A stretch of DNA of 64,000 nucleotides from Lunularia cruciata (Eukaryota; Streptophyta; Marchantiopsida; Lunulariales; Lunulariaceae): the NCBI GenBank assembly GCA_948567375.1, contig OX419761.1, positions 59,743,089-59,807,088 of the forward strand. The letters are read 5' to 3'. The position numbers were made by a program, and so were the translations under genes. A model generated the notes under the pieces. It saw only the letters and a program-made list of their open reading frames with translations. It was not told where the DNA came from and did not search any database. This document shows, piece after piece, positions 32,119 through 49,081 of this stretch; position 1 is the stretch's first letter, and the number at the start of each line of letters is the position of its first letter.

Positions 32119-34933
32119 ATGGGAGGGGGGCGCAGTTTATCCACTTTGGTGCGCCAGATCGGTAGCTCTGTAGGTGCTGGGCGATATGGAGGTCAAGTGC
32201 GACACATGGGATCTTACAATCCCCCAGTTTTTGTGGACAAGAGCACGAGAGTGATTTGCCAGGGAATTACTGGAAAGAACGGAACTTTCCACACGGAGCA
32301 AGCGATCGAGTATGGCACCAACATGGTACTTTTTCTCTTACTATTCCTCCTAGGATTGATAGTCTGCTTATCTATTTTAACGAGCTGGTACGCTTGACTA
32401 TCGAGTTTATTTTTGTCATCCGGTGATTCCTGCAACTGTAATATCACTTGAATTGAATTCTACCAACTTCCGGAGATTCATACAATAACTTTGATAATGC
32501 CACCATTTTACGCTAGTCGACTCAGATACGTTACTTCTTGATCATCTGCCATCCATCTTTCTACATGAAAACAGACATCTGCCCTAACTTCCCAATTTCT
32601 GCCAGCCATCTTCCGGTTGTCCCATCTTAGATCTCCGTATAGCTTGATCAAATGCAGTATGCCACCACCTCGAGTCGGTAGATCTGAATCTTTTGGAATT
32701 ATAGAAGATGTTTGAAACTAGTGTCTTAATAGTGTTTGAATTTACTAGTGTCAAAGCAGAGGCCATGTTTAAATAAGTGGCCAAGTTTTGGATATTTGAC
32801 ATGTTGGCTCTTTAGTTATAGTTTGTAAAGTCAATTGTTTAATGTCCTGGCTGGAGAGGCTATGTCAAAGAGTGGATTACGTTGCTGAGAGAAAACCTTT
32901 AAAGAAACTTACTTCTAGGAGCGAAAAGCAACGTACATATCAGAAGTTCATTCACAGTGGCAATGACCCCAAGTAAAGCTCAAGTTAGTAGAAGTTTCTC
33001 CGAAATAAACTCCTAAACATGGCATGATACATTATACATTATACATGTGTGGTGGTTGTTGGAGGCAGTATATATGTAGATGCAGTTGTTTTGTGCAGCT
33101 GATCTGGCTTGCCTCGGTTGTATATTATGTGGTAATTCACCCTGCAATGCTTCCATTTTGTAAATCCTTCCTTCATTTTCCCCCACTTACAAGCAAGGGC
33201 TCAGTGTCAAGTGTCATGTGTAGTGAGACACGTTATGAGATTCTTCTATCCCTTCCCTTTACACGGTGTCAATTGCTTGTCTATCATATGCAGGTTGGAG
33301 GTGTTACTCCTAAGAAAGGTGGCACTGAGCATCTGGGACTACCAGTGTTCAACTCCGTTGCTGAAGCCAAGGCTGAGACCAGAGCCAATGCAACTGTCAT
33401 ATATGTTCCCCCACCATTCGCAGCTGCCGCGATTTTGGAAGCTCTAGATGCCGAGCTTGACCTCATTGTTTGCATCACCGAAGGCATCCCCCAGCACGAT
33501 ATGGTTAGATTGCCGTTCTAAGATGCCTTCTTCTCCTTTCTCCTGCCTTATGGTCGCGTACGCTGGAGCCAGGTCCCGGAGCTGTATCAGATTAATTATT
33601 GGTCACGTTGAATTGTTTAGTCACTAATTTGTTTCCACGTACGGAATTTCCATTTGCAGGTGAAAGTGAAGCATGCTTTGAAAAGTCAATCCAGGACACG
33701 ACTCATTGGCCCCAATTGTCCGGGTATTATCAAGCCTGGAGAGTGCAAGATAGGCATCATGCCTGGTTATATCCACAAGCCAGGTCGTATTGGCATTGTT
33801 TCCAGATCAGGAACTCTTACCTATGAAGCGGTAAGAGAGTGCTTTAATCGTACTCGCTGTATAAAATGACTCTGATGGTATATGAAGAAAAACGCTTGGA
33901 TTGGACTGCAACTCCTTTTTCATTCACGGTTCAATGGTTGCAGGTGTTCCAAACGACAGCTGTTGGTTTGGGACAATCGACATGTGTGGGTATAGGTGGC
34001 GATCCTTTTAATGGTACTAATTTTGTGGATTGTCTCGAGAAGTTCGTGAAAGATCCTCAAACTGAAGGTACGATCTAGAAAAGGTCCTAGTTCTGTGCAT
34101 ATTGTTGTAAGGAGTGATTGAGGATGAGCTTCAATATAGGCCGTATTTTCAGCCACAAGTCGGTCACCTTTTACGCATCTGTCACTTCCAACTAAGAGGA
34201 GAACTTACGTAAGACATGCTGTTTCCACAAATAGGCATTGTTTTGATCGGAGAAATTGGAGGAACAGCAGAGGAAGAAGCAGCTGCTTTTATCACCGTAA
34301 GTACTGTGGACATGCTCAGTCTGAGCATGTCTCTTGCCTTGTACCCGAAAACTTCATCCCTTGATATGGTTGCTAGCAAGGGGAATTGCGATTGCTGTAC
34401 GAGTTTTTCTTTACATAGCTACCCCATTCAGGCATATCCAGTGTCCGTTCCGCCTTAGATATCTTCAATGGATCGCTGAATTTCTTAGCTGCTGAACATT
34501 TGGTGAATCTTTTGTAAATTGCAGGAAAGTGGAACAGAGAAGCCGGTTGTGTCTTTTATTGCCGGTCTGACTGCCCCTCCAGGTCGTCGGATGGGTCATG
34601 CTGGAGGTAATATCTGTAGAGGAAACGTCCTTGTTAGAGCTGTCGGGAAAGGACAATCAATGTTCATTTATTTTCTTGTGAGCAGGGATGAATTGCAGCC
34701 TTGTCAGTCATGGTGCGCCCGTATTTGTTGAGTGCATTGTATCTCTCATCAGCGCGGTCTTGTTCACTTTATATGCGTAATTTTATGTCAATGCAGCCAT
34801 TATTTCGGGTGGAAAGGGAACCGCACAGGACAAGATCAAAACTCTAAAAGCAGCTGGAGTAACGGTAGTTCAGTCCCCTGCACAGATCGGAACAGCTATG
34901 TACGAGGTTTTCAAGGGTCGGGGCCTTCTTTGA
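32119..34933 (+). CDS. Succinyl-CoA ligase [ADP-forming] subunit alpha, mitochondrial
   Basis: It catalyses the TCA-cycle step succinyl-CoA + ADP + Pi to succinate + CoA + ATP, as a heterodimer with the beta subunit in the mitochondrial matrix. There are seven exons: 32119-32325, 33294-33503, 33660-33830, 33944-34067, 34235-34296, 34525-34606 and 34797-34933, all with GT-AG introns and consistent phases. They give 330 aa, the usual size. Residues 1-30 are Arg/Ser/Gly-rich, fitting a mitochondrial presequence. The CoA-binding fold starts [19 protein letters not shown]. The phosphohistidine lies in [10 protein letters not shown] (His about 283). The C-terminus is [17 protein letters not shown]. 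The first ATG in frame before the presequence was chosen. It appears intact. It lies 0.6 kb downstream of a dead retroelement. Confidence 0.95.
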
Positions 34934-37384
34934 TTCAGCGAAGCTGACTATTTTTCTACTTTCTAAAAGTATTGCTCAAGCCCCTCAGTCAGGTGCTTGT
35001 GCTTGTGAGCTGACGGTTGGACCTATTGTATGATACTCCAAAGTCAACCAAGGGGACCGAGTTGGGTTCAATCTTATGTCATGTCGCAAGTTCCTGCTAG
35101 TGGCTCCTTTTGAGAGGAGGGCGATAATTTTTTCGGTAACAAGGTATTCGTCATCTATAGAGTTGCCTTATCTGGAGAGCGTATTGCAGGAGGTGTTCAT
35201 AGGTGAACACAATCACTCAGAAGAGCTTCCGGTTATGAACTGTGCTATCTCTAACTTATGGAGTTTCAGCATCACTGCTGGTTTGGAGGGAGCTCTTCAA
35301 GTTTTCCAGGGCATGACGATCTGAACTCAACGAAAAGAATAAAATCGAGAATGATCTGTTTTCATATGATTGCACAGAAAAGATATGCAAGTCGGTATTC
35401 GTAAGTCATTCTGAGTTGGTTCACAAGCTGTCTCTAGGAACAAGTGCCTCGTTGAGTCAGAAAAGGACTTTTTCAATGGCGAAGTTATCCCTGTTTGTAC
35501 TATATGCTATATGTCATTGTCCCCCATTCTACAAACGGTTTCTGCTCCCATTTCTCAGACACCCTTTTTGTAATTGTCCGGTTATCTGCAGTGCATGATG
35601 AGGAGGTAGATTATGTGCCTTCTCGATGATTATACATTTACCTTTCAAATTTTCACTCAGCCAGATCCTCTTCAACGACTAGTTTGTTACCAAGGAACAG
35701 TATGAGCAATACTTGTTCTTCCTTATCCAACGATATGAAAGTTCCTAAGCGGAGATGGATATCTTTTCGCTTAACGGATTATCTGTAGAGCTGTAGTATT
35801 TTCCAAACAACTTGTCAGTACGGTAGTTTGCCAGTAAAAGGTGAATTTTTTACTTCTGACTACTCGTTTGTGCGTGATAATAATTGCATTAGAAATTGGG
35901 ACAACTTCCGTTGCTCCTCACTCCAATTCCAGATTACCAGGTCAAGTCTCGAGTAAGGCAGTCGATCCAGTAAGCCAAAACTTTACCCGGAGATTAAATC
36001 GCATGAGTTGCTTTGTTTATCTCCAGATTTGAGCTTTAACACACGGATGGACACAAACTTTCGCAAATTATTTACCGACTTCAAAGTCTTAAACTTACAA
36101 TCTGATTAAAAAATGCAGAGTGTGAATGCGTTCAGGCATGACCAAAAAGAATCAGGCTTGAAAGTCTATGCCAGTGTAGTGAGCTCGAGGATATATCCTT
36201 GTCTTATCAAGTGAGCTCGTCCCTTCTAATGTCTATCAAGCAACAACTGTGAGTCCTTACTCAGAAAGTGCATCCATTTCAGTGACCATTCGCGTTGGGA
36301 CAAATTTAGTTTAAATTGTCGTTTTAGCAACCAGTTATAACCAGACCGCTCCGCTATAGCTTTTGTCCTTCTTCTCCATGCTTCTGGCATGGTAATCCTT
36401 GTTCTTCTACCTTCTACTTGGAAGTACTATAAAAGTTAAATAGAAAACCCAAAAGGAAAAACCTTCTACTCGTTCATGAGTATTGTAGCTGTTTTACCTG
36501 TCTCCTGCTACTACTTCACTCAGGTACCATACCCTTTAATTCTCACTCTCTTTTCTTCTCGTATATACATGGTATGCTGATCCTTTCTTCCCTCAAGTAT
36601 GGAGGAAAGGAAAACATGAATCAACGGGATCCCCTGAAGACTGTCACCGCGATGCTGGATTATAGTAGAGTAGAAGTACGACATACGACCACAGTGAATG
36701 ATGCTTGTATATTAACAAGACTTCAAGATCTACTACAGTAATGTGCGTGCTCAGCAGACACGTGTAGAAGTGAGGGACGAACTTCTTCAGTATTGGGAAG
36801 CGACCAAGCGCAGGACGAGAGGGGAGTTGTCTGCCTGGCTGCCGGTCTGGCCTGGCACTCTTGCTCCTCGCTCGCTCTCGCTCGCTGTCTCTCGATCCCC
36901 CTCTCCTCTCCGTCGCTCTCTCGTCAGATCACTGCTCTCTCTCTCTCTGTGTACACCCGCCATTGCCGCTGTCATTCCCGCAAGCGAGCTCTGGAAAATG
37001 CCTGCCTGAAACAAGGGAGTAAGGAAGTAGTAGGACTTTTGTTTGCTCGACTGGCTGGCTGGTGTTAAGGAGTGGTCAGATTTGTAAATATTGGACGAGT
37101 TTTACTTTGTTCCGGAAATTGATCAGGACTGAGCGTTGAGTGTTGGGCGATCTGAAGGAGGAGGAGACTGAATAGGTGTGGAGTACTGGAGGCGACGAAG
37201 AACTAGACAGGACGTTTGTAGGTAGTACAGTATGCGGATGGGGATATTGAGGGTAGGGCGGTGGACAGAGAGGGCGTAGCAGGTTCTGGATGTGAATTGG
37301 AGCAGTTGTCAGAGAGATGAATTGTACGAGTTCGGAGGGCCGATTTTAGTCCAGTTTGAACGAGGAAACGACAGATAGTCCAGG
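34934..37384. promoter_or_regulatory. Intergenic region; pyrimidine-rich promoter/5' leader of the TBC gene near 36870-36955
   Basis: It includes the 3' UTR of the succinyl-CoA ligase gene at its left end. No coding sequence is recognised. The stretch 36870-36955 is dense in CTCTCG/CTCTCT, a common plant 5' UTR or TC-rich promoter feature. ORFs crossing it are low-complexity artefacts. Confidence 0.4.
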
Positions 37385-40300
37385 ATGAAGTCGGGGAATG
37401 ACGATCCAAGAAAGAGCGATGGCAGCCTCAACAATTTGGATCGCCGACTCAACCAAACCCTGAAGAGTGTGCAAGGGTATGTCCCGAGTTCCATTTCCTG
37501 GAAATTGCATGTTTTCTCTGAGCGACGTGGGCGAAGATGAGGGTATTTCGGGCCATTCTCCGTCCTCAAGGACGAACAACAGTATGAAACCGGATATATA
37601 TGCTGGACTAGATCGATTACTTGACTCTGGGCTGTATTCTAATTTATTCGAGATAATGTCGCGCACTTACTTACAGATTGAGTTCTTAGGGCCTTCGCGT
37701 TCGTTTACACCTTCTCACTATGTGGTGATCAGCATTTAGGTTGCCATTTTGTGAGGTCTTGCAGTGGCAAGTACATAATGGTGTCACCTGTGCCAGCTAA
37801 CGGCACGAAGACCATCGAAGTTGGTTTTGCTCTTCATCATTTTCTAGTGACTTACAGTCCAAATTGTCTCATCGGAGAGGATGAACTCTTCTGGTCGTCT
37901 GGAAGTTTGAAAACGAGCACGTCCTATTGTTGGTGAAGTCTAGAATCACGTCTCCCATACTTTTTGGGAGCATTTGGAAACTGCTCAAAGTAACGAGAAG
38001 ACAAAGAGTTGCATGAATTAGACCGGCTAGCAAAGATGTTATAACTCAGCAGGACTGTTGATCACCAAGCTCTTGTGACTCGAAAGTTTCTAGTGATTTA
38101 GATCCGTAGCATCCCCGCACCTAATAAGTAATTAAAGACCATTTGGCAATGCCACGGAAACAAACATGCTTTCTCTGAATGACGGGGCAAAATAGTCGTT
38201 AACTATGGGAGTTGACTGCAGATAGAATCTCCGTGAGCGATCGGTCCATGTGCAATCAGTAATCGATGAGATATACATGAAGTACTTGCTTAAGTTCTAG
38301 GCAAGGAGGACAATGGCGGTTAAATCTCAATTTATGCGGTAAAGCCCAGAGCATACCTACAGTGTGGAAAGCTTCTTGCAGCAACATTACATGGAGTGTC
38401 GCCATATTGTTGCTCTAGAAAAAGTAGGTCCAATGGTTGTGAGATTTTATTATTATGGCCAAACGACAGGTGCACTTGTTTGCACAGTAGATCCCAGTGG
38501 CATGGACTATGGATCTACTGGGCTGGATTTTGAATTTGGACGAACTGAATCAGATCGGACTTAGAGATTTCTGTCCTAGACGAACCGTGGGTTGTTTGAA
38601 GTCTCTTTGATACTGTTATCTGACGGTGATCCTCTCCCGCACCCCCTCCCCAATAAAATACTTTGTTGAATGGAAGGGCATGGATGGTCTTTAAAACCGT
38701 TCGCAATTTCGATCTGGGACCTGCTGCTTTACAGGCTGTTGCTTCTAATGAATTTATTGGTCTTCATTGGTATCTGTCTTTCTATGGGTCTCGGTTCTTC
38801 ACTCAATGTTATAGGAGAGGTTTTCAGCCTACGAAAATATGACAGGTTTACAGTGGGTGTTCTTTTGCAGACTACTAAAAGTTCCCGGCAAAATTCTGCT
38901 TAGCCGCAAGGGGACGGAACCACCAGCACAAAGTGCCCCCGCTCCCGCCCCTTCAGTTAGTGCTTACAGAAAGGATGTTGATGACGAAGCAGGCCTTAGT
39001 CCAAGTCCAAGCGGTGCTGCCAGTGCATCGGCGTCTAAGGTAGCATTCTTGTGATGAGGAGTTGTTCCGCTATATGTCGACTATGCTCATCGGTTTGATG
39101 GATTTCTTTCCATGACTTGAGAGCAAATGACGATTTGAGCTATGGAGTCTGATATCCTGTGAAATGGGCGCAGGCAGACACCGCGAGGAGTAATGGAAGT
39201 GATGCAAGTGATGGAGTTGCAGAAAATGAGCGATCCTCATCGAGCCCTTTCGGCAATTCAAGTAATAGTAAGGGGAGCTCGACAGACACCTCAAGACCCT
39301 CCACCGGAGGTCGTGCTACGGACAGTGCTCGAGTTGCCAGATTCAAGAAGGAGCTGGCATCTCCAGCGGTCAATTTAGGTACGGGATGCTAAATAGAAAT
39401 TTTATACCCTGTACCTACACGGTGTAAATGGCCAGCACGGTTTGCAGCCAGAATTTTTGCCCTGAATTGTCAGTTCCATACGTTAAAAGCTGAGCGCTTG
39501 GACTGGTTGTGGACCCATATCCTCTTATTAGTAAAAGTGAAGATCTGTTGGATCAGTTTCAGTGGTCATGTTACCTTCAAATTCTGAAGCACTGGTCTAA
39601 TTCGAATGACACTTAAGGATTGTCAAGTTTGGAGTTGTGATGTATTGGTTTGTTAGCAAAAGAAGAAATTGGGCAAGATGGGAGCAGGTCGCTTTAAGGT
39701 CATATTGTAAGTAGCGATGCATTTTTGTGAAACATCCTCATGGTACGCCGCACCACAGTGTAGATGTCAAGGCCTAAATCTGAATTCAAGATCCAACCAT
39801 GTGAAAGATAGGATGAATTGTTGAGAGGGATGTTTCAATGCTTCTGCAGATGCACTGCGAGAGCTTGCATGGAGTGGAGTACCCGCAGACATGCGTCCAA
39901 CCGTGTGGCGTCTTTTAGTGGTAAAATTCGACACTGTCCAAATTTGAAACTAAGTTTGTGTACACTGCAATCTCATGTAAGTTTGTGTACACTGCAATCT
40001 CATGTTCCCTCCTCCTTCACTTTGTGCTTGAGCAGAAAGTAGCGCACCTCTTTTCTTTCTTCCATAAAAAGTTTGGGTAATATAAGTACTAATTCAACTA
40101 ATTCGATCACAAAAGATTGAGGAACTATATGTCACGTGTCATGTTAAAACTTGCTTGTATACTGAGAAAGAGACCTTGAAGTCTACAACAGTTCGCTGAC
40201 AGATAGATTCGGTGCGCAGGAGTGCTCAACGTCATAATGAGGAAGTAGTTGTTATGCGAAGTTAATTGAACTCCAGACATGCTATTTTGCAGGCTTAAAG

Positions 40301-43299
40301 ACTGTTGCTTTCATAGTCTTTGGAAGGTCGGTTTGTCTTCGATGTGAAAAGTTGAAGCGTTCTTGTTGCTATATGTGAAGGGTTATGCGCCACCTAATGC
40401 GGATAGAAGAGAAGCAGTTCTTGAGAGAAAGCGGCAGGAGTATGTGGAATGTATACCGCAATATTATGACATCTCTGATGCAGATCGGACAGAAGACGAA
40501 CGCACTATGCTACGACAGGTGCCTGATTCTTTCGTATCTTAGGTCTCGTTATGGTTTGGCGATGAAAGGTCTATTTTTTGTAGAACAAAATTGCAAGGAT
40601 CATGTTGTAGCTTCTCTCGTGGAGATCGATTGGTTGCACAAGCGATTGAGAATATTAGGCTCAAATACAAAGTGACATTTCTAAGGGAACCTTACAGGTG
40701 CATGTTGGCAATCCTTGACTTCATTTTGTGGGTTTTACAGATATCAGTGGACGCACCAAGGACGGTTCCTGATGTGACGTTTTTCCAACATCCAGAGATG
40801 CAGACGTCGTTGATACGAGTATTGTACATCTGGTAAAGTTATTTAGACGACCTGGTTGCTGCTTGGTATAAAACCGTCTCGTGCTAGATGTCATCAATGG
40901 TTTTACGCAACTTATCTGACTATGCCCTAGTACGACTGGCTGATCGGACGGCAGGACATCAATTTGCTCCTCGTTTCTAGACACACGTGTTCTCCGCAAT
41001 TTTATTATGCTGTCGAACTTGACATTTGCTAGTAGACTGGGAGGGCTCTTCAGTTTTGTGTGCAAGGATTACTAGTTCAGTAGTTACCAGCTGTCTATGC
41101 CATTTCTGTTGGCTGGGTAATCTTTCTAAGTGCAGACTCTTCTTATACTTACGTTGTTTTCATTTATATATGTCTTACCTAGATGAAATCCCACAGCTGA
41201 TTGCTCTCCTAATATAAATAGCGTACCTAGCTGGATTATGCGGAAATTCAAGTTCTATTTCCATGCCACCTCGGGTCTGATAAGTTCAGCTGTTCCGTCT
41301 AGGTTCTTCGAGTGTTCTAGTTTGTGCACATGGATTACAACTTATTCTTTGCTACTTGCGCGTGACATTTGCCAGGGCCATCCGTCATCCAGCTAGTGGC
41401 TACGTACAAGGAATCAACGACTTAGCAACTCCTTTCATAGTTGTATTTCTATCAGAGTACCTGGAGGGGGACATGGAAAATTGGGACATCACGAAGCTCA
41501 CTCCAGAAATAATCAACAACTATGAAGCGGATTGTTATTGGTGTTTGTCAAAGCTCTTAGATGGGGTTCAAGATCATTACACTTTTGCTCAACCAGGCAT
41601 TCAGCGGCTAGTGTTCAAGCTAAAGGAACTCGTGCGTCGAATAGATGGTGTGTATTTTTCTGAATGGTGCTCATACTGTGTTTGTTAAATCACTGCTTTT
41701 CTCTATTCTCTCATCCGAGCATTTCAGTTAGAGGTCGCTGCAGGTTCGCGGTCCAAGTTTGACCTCCGAATGTAGGTCAGGTTTGGATCCGCCTACTCCC
41801 AATCAGGAGGTTTAAAATCCTTAGCTTGAATACCTTTGTGTTCATGTGCCCATTTCGCAAGGTTCTACCTCACCGAGCTCTGTCTATGTAATCATTTTAC
41901 CTGTAAATCACTTGTGTCGTTGCTTTTGTCATTAGATTCTCCTCTCCAGATGCCTCATAGACATGCAGCAACCGAAGGATGCAAATGTTCGCTTCACTTC
42001 AGAATCTTGAGTTGAAGTAAAAGAAGCAAATTCAAACCGTTACAAGCTATGTGCCTTATCTGGAGTTGTCGCTGAAGCTGCGCAAATATGCTCAGACGCA
42101 TCCAAAATTGACGGATAATGGATCATTTTAACCAATTCGACGCTTGGATCTCCGCTTGGGCAGAGTGATTGTAGAGGCCCAACGTAAATGTGAAGGGCCT
42201 CTCTAAGCTTTAGTTATTAGCCTGAAGGACGAGAAAGTAACTTCTGTACTTAGCCTTAAGTCTTGAGACGAGTATTAAGGGCTTCTTTAAGCTCTAGCTT
42301 GTAGCTTGAAGAACGACGCCTGTACTTAGCCTTGGCAAGTTGTCATACTCTATTGTTATAGTTGGTTACTAATTTGAATGATACGCTTCTTCAAAGCACA
42401 TATTCTTGGTTCGGATGAATTACCATTCACAACTTTCTTGCGATTCTGTTGCTTATTGTATGCAGAGCCGGTTTCCACGCATATTGAGGAGCAGGGATTA
42501 GAATTTCTGCAATTTGCGTTCCGCTGGTTTAATTGCCTACTTATTCGCGAGGTATTTGCTGATTTATCATCCTGCCGCGCCATTCCGGATCACTAACTGA
42601 GGAGTTTATTTCAGTATCCTAGTGCCTGCGTTCGGTTGTTTGTAGTCGTTTTAACGGTGGTAATGAGTTAGACCTGGGACATGCTGTTGGCGTTTGTCTT
42701 TCTTGCCCCATGGTTTCTCGAGCGTTTCTGATTCTAGCAGGTTCTTGTTATGCGACTGTACAATCATTATCGGAGAGATCTAGGTAAGGGCTTGCGAAGC
42801 AGGATCCTCTTTGACTGTTAGATTAACACGATCTCATTCTGGTCTTGTTTCGCTTGTGCAGATACCATTCCCACTAGTGGGCCGTTTGTGGGACACTTAT
42901 TTATCAGAGGGAGATGCCTTTCCTGAGTATCTTGTTTATGTCTGTGCAAGCTTCCTGCTCACGGTAGGTGTTTGTGGTTTTTTGTGGTTTGAATCTTGTT
43001 TGGTTCTCGAGGTTGACTACTGTTGACTATCGAGTGTTGGAGCTTTTATGGAAGACAGACTAGATTGCAAGGGATTTTTTTTGTCAGGCAAGCATAACTC
43101 AAATCTGCGTTTTCCTTTCTGGTGCCATTGGCAGTGGTCAGATCAGCTGCAACAGTTGGATTTTCAGGAAATGGTTTTGTTCATTCAGCATCTGCCAACG
43201 AGAAACTGGACACATCAAGAGCTGGAAATGGTTTTATCACGAGCTTTCATGTGGCGTGTGATGTTCCAACAAGCTCCCAGTCACTTGAGTTCCGGCTAG
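37385..43299 (+). CDS. TBC1D22/Gyp1-like Rab GTPase-activating protein
   Basis: TBC proteins stimulate GTP hydrolysis by Rab GTPases at Golgi and endosomal membranes. The ten exons are 37385-37476, 38871-39039, 39174-39378, 39850-39920, 40381-40518, 40741-40832, 41376-41647, 42466-42551, 42862-42963 and 43135-43299. All phases agree and give 463 aa. Residues 1-155 are a variable Ser/Pro/Ala-rich leader starting NLDRRLNQTL and KVPGKILLSRKG. The TBC domain spans about 157-455 (LRELAWSGVPADMRPTVWRLL, GYAPPNADRRE). Arginine finger: ISVDAPR (IxxDxxR, Arg about 232). Glutamine finger: SGYVQG (Gln about 267). The C-terminus is LPTRNWTHQELEMVLSRAFMW. It appears intact; intron 1 is the largest (1.4 kb). 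Rab specificity cannot be read from the sequence. Confidence 0.93.
39951..40004. repeat. Perfect 27-bp tandem duplication in a TBC-gene intron
   Basis: A 27-base unit beginning TAAGTTTGTGTACACTGC occurs twice head to tail (39951-39977, 39978-40004) shortly after the exon 4 donor. It appears recent, since the copies are identical. Confidence 0.9.
42195..42343. repeat. Diverged tandem duplication in a TBC-gene intron
   Basis: Two units of about 75-80 bp share GGGC(C/T)TCT(C/T)TAAGCT, GCTTGAAG or CCTGAAG, and CTGTACTTAGCCTT. They are intronic, with no coding role. Confidence 0.6.
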
Positions 43300-44522
43300 T
43301 ACCTTTTGACTTTCATTTCAGTAGTTCTAACATTAGGCTTCAGATTTGCCAAGGTTCGATGATATGGGCTAAATTGGTTTACTATGGATGTTCATTTTTT
43401 TGTTGGAAGACCGAATTAATAAGCCAACCTTCTTGTACATTTAGATCATCCTGTGTATAGCCTTCTCTGCGAGGTGGATATGCGTGGTAAGTCCTGCCTC
43501 TGGGATTCACGGGAGACAAATTTTATGAGAAGCCTCATATCGAAAATTGTATGTGTTACGAAGCTTCGCTCTTTCTTCAATCATAAAATTTACTCACTCA
43601 CCCAAACAGAATTATCTACCCTCGCGATTCATTTTGACTATCTTGTCACATGGTGCTTTCCCATTTGCTGGCCAGCATTACCTGTATGTTCTACATGAAT
43701 GTGAATTGATAGCATCGTTATGAGTTTAACCAGCGGCTTGTGAAGTGTACGTACCAAAACGCGGGCCTTCCCTGATGCGCACGTCTGAATCGTGTTTTCT
43801 GAGTTCCATGACCTGTATGTTGGAAGGATTAGCTATACCATTGCAAAGTGCATCAGGATGTGTGGACAAATTCGAAAGCTGTGATGGTGTGGCTGATGTT
43901 GGTCAATCTTGCAACTTCTCTCAGTGAGAAAAGTAGAGGAAACTGTCATTTCTGCAGAATTTTCCATGAATTGGCCTCATCGACATGGACATAGCTGGGA
44001 TAAGATGTTTACTCTTTATCATTTCGGCCCTAGCTCATTGTCTCGTACAACTTTACGTTGGGGCATATGCGACGCTTTTTCCCATAATCTGAGTTGAAAC
44101 TTTCCATGGGATCTTCTCGCTGCTGATTTTTGTACATTTTGCCCACCGCAAGAAGTCTAAACAGTCACATCTCATACTTCGACGCGAATTCACAAGTGCG
44201 TTCAAAACGGTCCTGGAGAGCAATGCAGAAGGGTGTGGAATGAAAGCGGAGGTCAAACCACATCCGTCGAACAGGATTTCTCCTCCGAGAATGTTGAGCA
44301 CAGGTTAAGAAGTTAGATCCCCGAGAACCGACAATACACGAAGTCTACATTCCAAGACTTCTATGCCTATCTGTCCACAGCATCGTTGCCCGGTGCAACG
44401 GTCTCGCACAATCACTTTCTTCCTGTCGGAGCAAGCTCTATACCATGCACAAGGTATTCAAGTAGACTGCCAACAAAAGCCAACTTCCTAAGGCATGCAG
44501 ACAATTGTGAGTTTGCCATCTA
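43300..44522. other. Intergenic region between the TBC gene and the ADH pseudogene
   Basis: It holds the 3' UTRs of two convergent loci. Short ORFs on both strands show no recognisable domain. Confidence 0.45.
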
Positions 44523-47650
<3,128 letters not shown>

Positions 47651-49081
47651 CTCAATGGAATCAACAAAAACTATCTAAAACTAAATGCCAGCAATCAGTG
47701 TAGACCCACGATTATATCTTCTTCTAAGCAATGAATTTACAGAAACCCACCTCTATTTATCAACAACGTCACCTGCTCACAACTGCCAGTTCCAGAAATC
47801 GACACTAGGACATTGATGGGCATGGTGAATTCGAATCCAATTCATGACAGAAACGTGAAAGCCTCTTGGTCCTCTCTAAGTTCGCCACTTGTTCAGTCCA
47901 CATTTCCAGCTGCCTTGTTGCCTCGAGGCAACTTCCCTTTGCCTTTGATGCTTTATACTCAAATCTCAGTCCAAGGCCAAATTGCGATTCTTGAGTCTGT
48001 GTCATTTGTGATCTTCATTCCACTTAAGCTTTCTAAGGATGAACAGTAACTTCATTTTGCCATAGATTGCGTTCAAATGTCTTTTGGTTCAAGATCCTGC
48101 TGTATATGAGAAGGCAAAATTTGATTGTATAACATGTTGGCGAGACAATCTTATGTTAACTCTTACGTAACTCAATATTCTTGGACAGTGGGAATGGGGT
48201 CTCATGAAAATTGGAGGATGGACATGACAGGAAGAAGAATGGGAGAAGGTATATGAATATTGAGTGCATTTGTTTCGTGTCGTTTGTTTGAGGTGTATTA
48301 CTCTATCAGGATGCAGTGGATCAAGTATTTTCGTTCATTTTCATTAGATTCTCCCATAACAAAGTTACGAGCTTTTATTTGCTATACCAGATCATTTTTG
48401 GTATTATTATATCTATGGATTTTCATTAATTTGTCATTATATTTACGGTTAACGATTTTGTAGGCAAGGAAGACGGATCTTGGCATTCTCCACGTTTGTC
48501 AAAGAGTTCGATGGAGTAAATTAAAGTTTTATAAGAGAAATGAAACTGTATTTAGTCTGAAAACATCAGCACATATCTATAAATAGTTTCGTAAAATATT
48601 ACTATGAAATATTATTTATTTCTGTATACAATAGTTGACTACTTTTAATGTAATCAAGTATCGTTATTGTGATGCTTTATGGAGAAATTTGAACCTTCAT
48701 AATTCATAACTTCAGAGTGTAGTCAATCAACTGTGGTATCGAGGCACGAGGTGTGGAAGCACGGAAGCTGACCTGACCAGAGTGGAGAATTAACTACGGT
48801 CTGGTTAAAAGATTCATTAGTGGAAGGTGGTGTAAGGGGATCCACGTTTGCGAACAGATAGCCGCGTGCATCCATGTCGAAGTCGGAAGCAGACACACAG
48901 GGTTTAGTGACAGAATTGCGCTCGATAGACGTGAGAATGGCATTGACGTTTCAGTAAACGACCTGGGGAAATCCGGGAGGAGAGCCGTAGGACGACGAAT
49001 TGAACAGAGGAATGAAGTTTTGACGACGTGTCCTGAACAGAGCAAGTGCGATTTAGTAGAGAAAAATTGGAGGAGAACGGT
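47651..49081. promoter_or_regulatory. Intergenic region upstream of prfB and the ADH pseudogene (divergent)
   Basis: It separates two divergent loci and should contain both promoters. It is AT-rich around 48.3-48.7 kb. No conserved element was identified with confidence. Confidence 0.4.

Noticed and set aside
36743..37068. ORFs of up to 91 codons upstream of the TBC gene
   Set aside because: They are produced by CTCTCG-rich low-complexity DNA, overlap each other on both strands and have no homologous motif. A 5' leader or promoter explains the composition.
37477..38870. A missing exon or separate gene in the 1.4-kb first intron of the TBC gene
   Set aside because: Direct joining of exon 1 and exon 2 keeps the phase and gives SVQGLLKVPGKILLSRK, which fits plant TBC1D22-type leaders. 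The ORFs inside show no domain.
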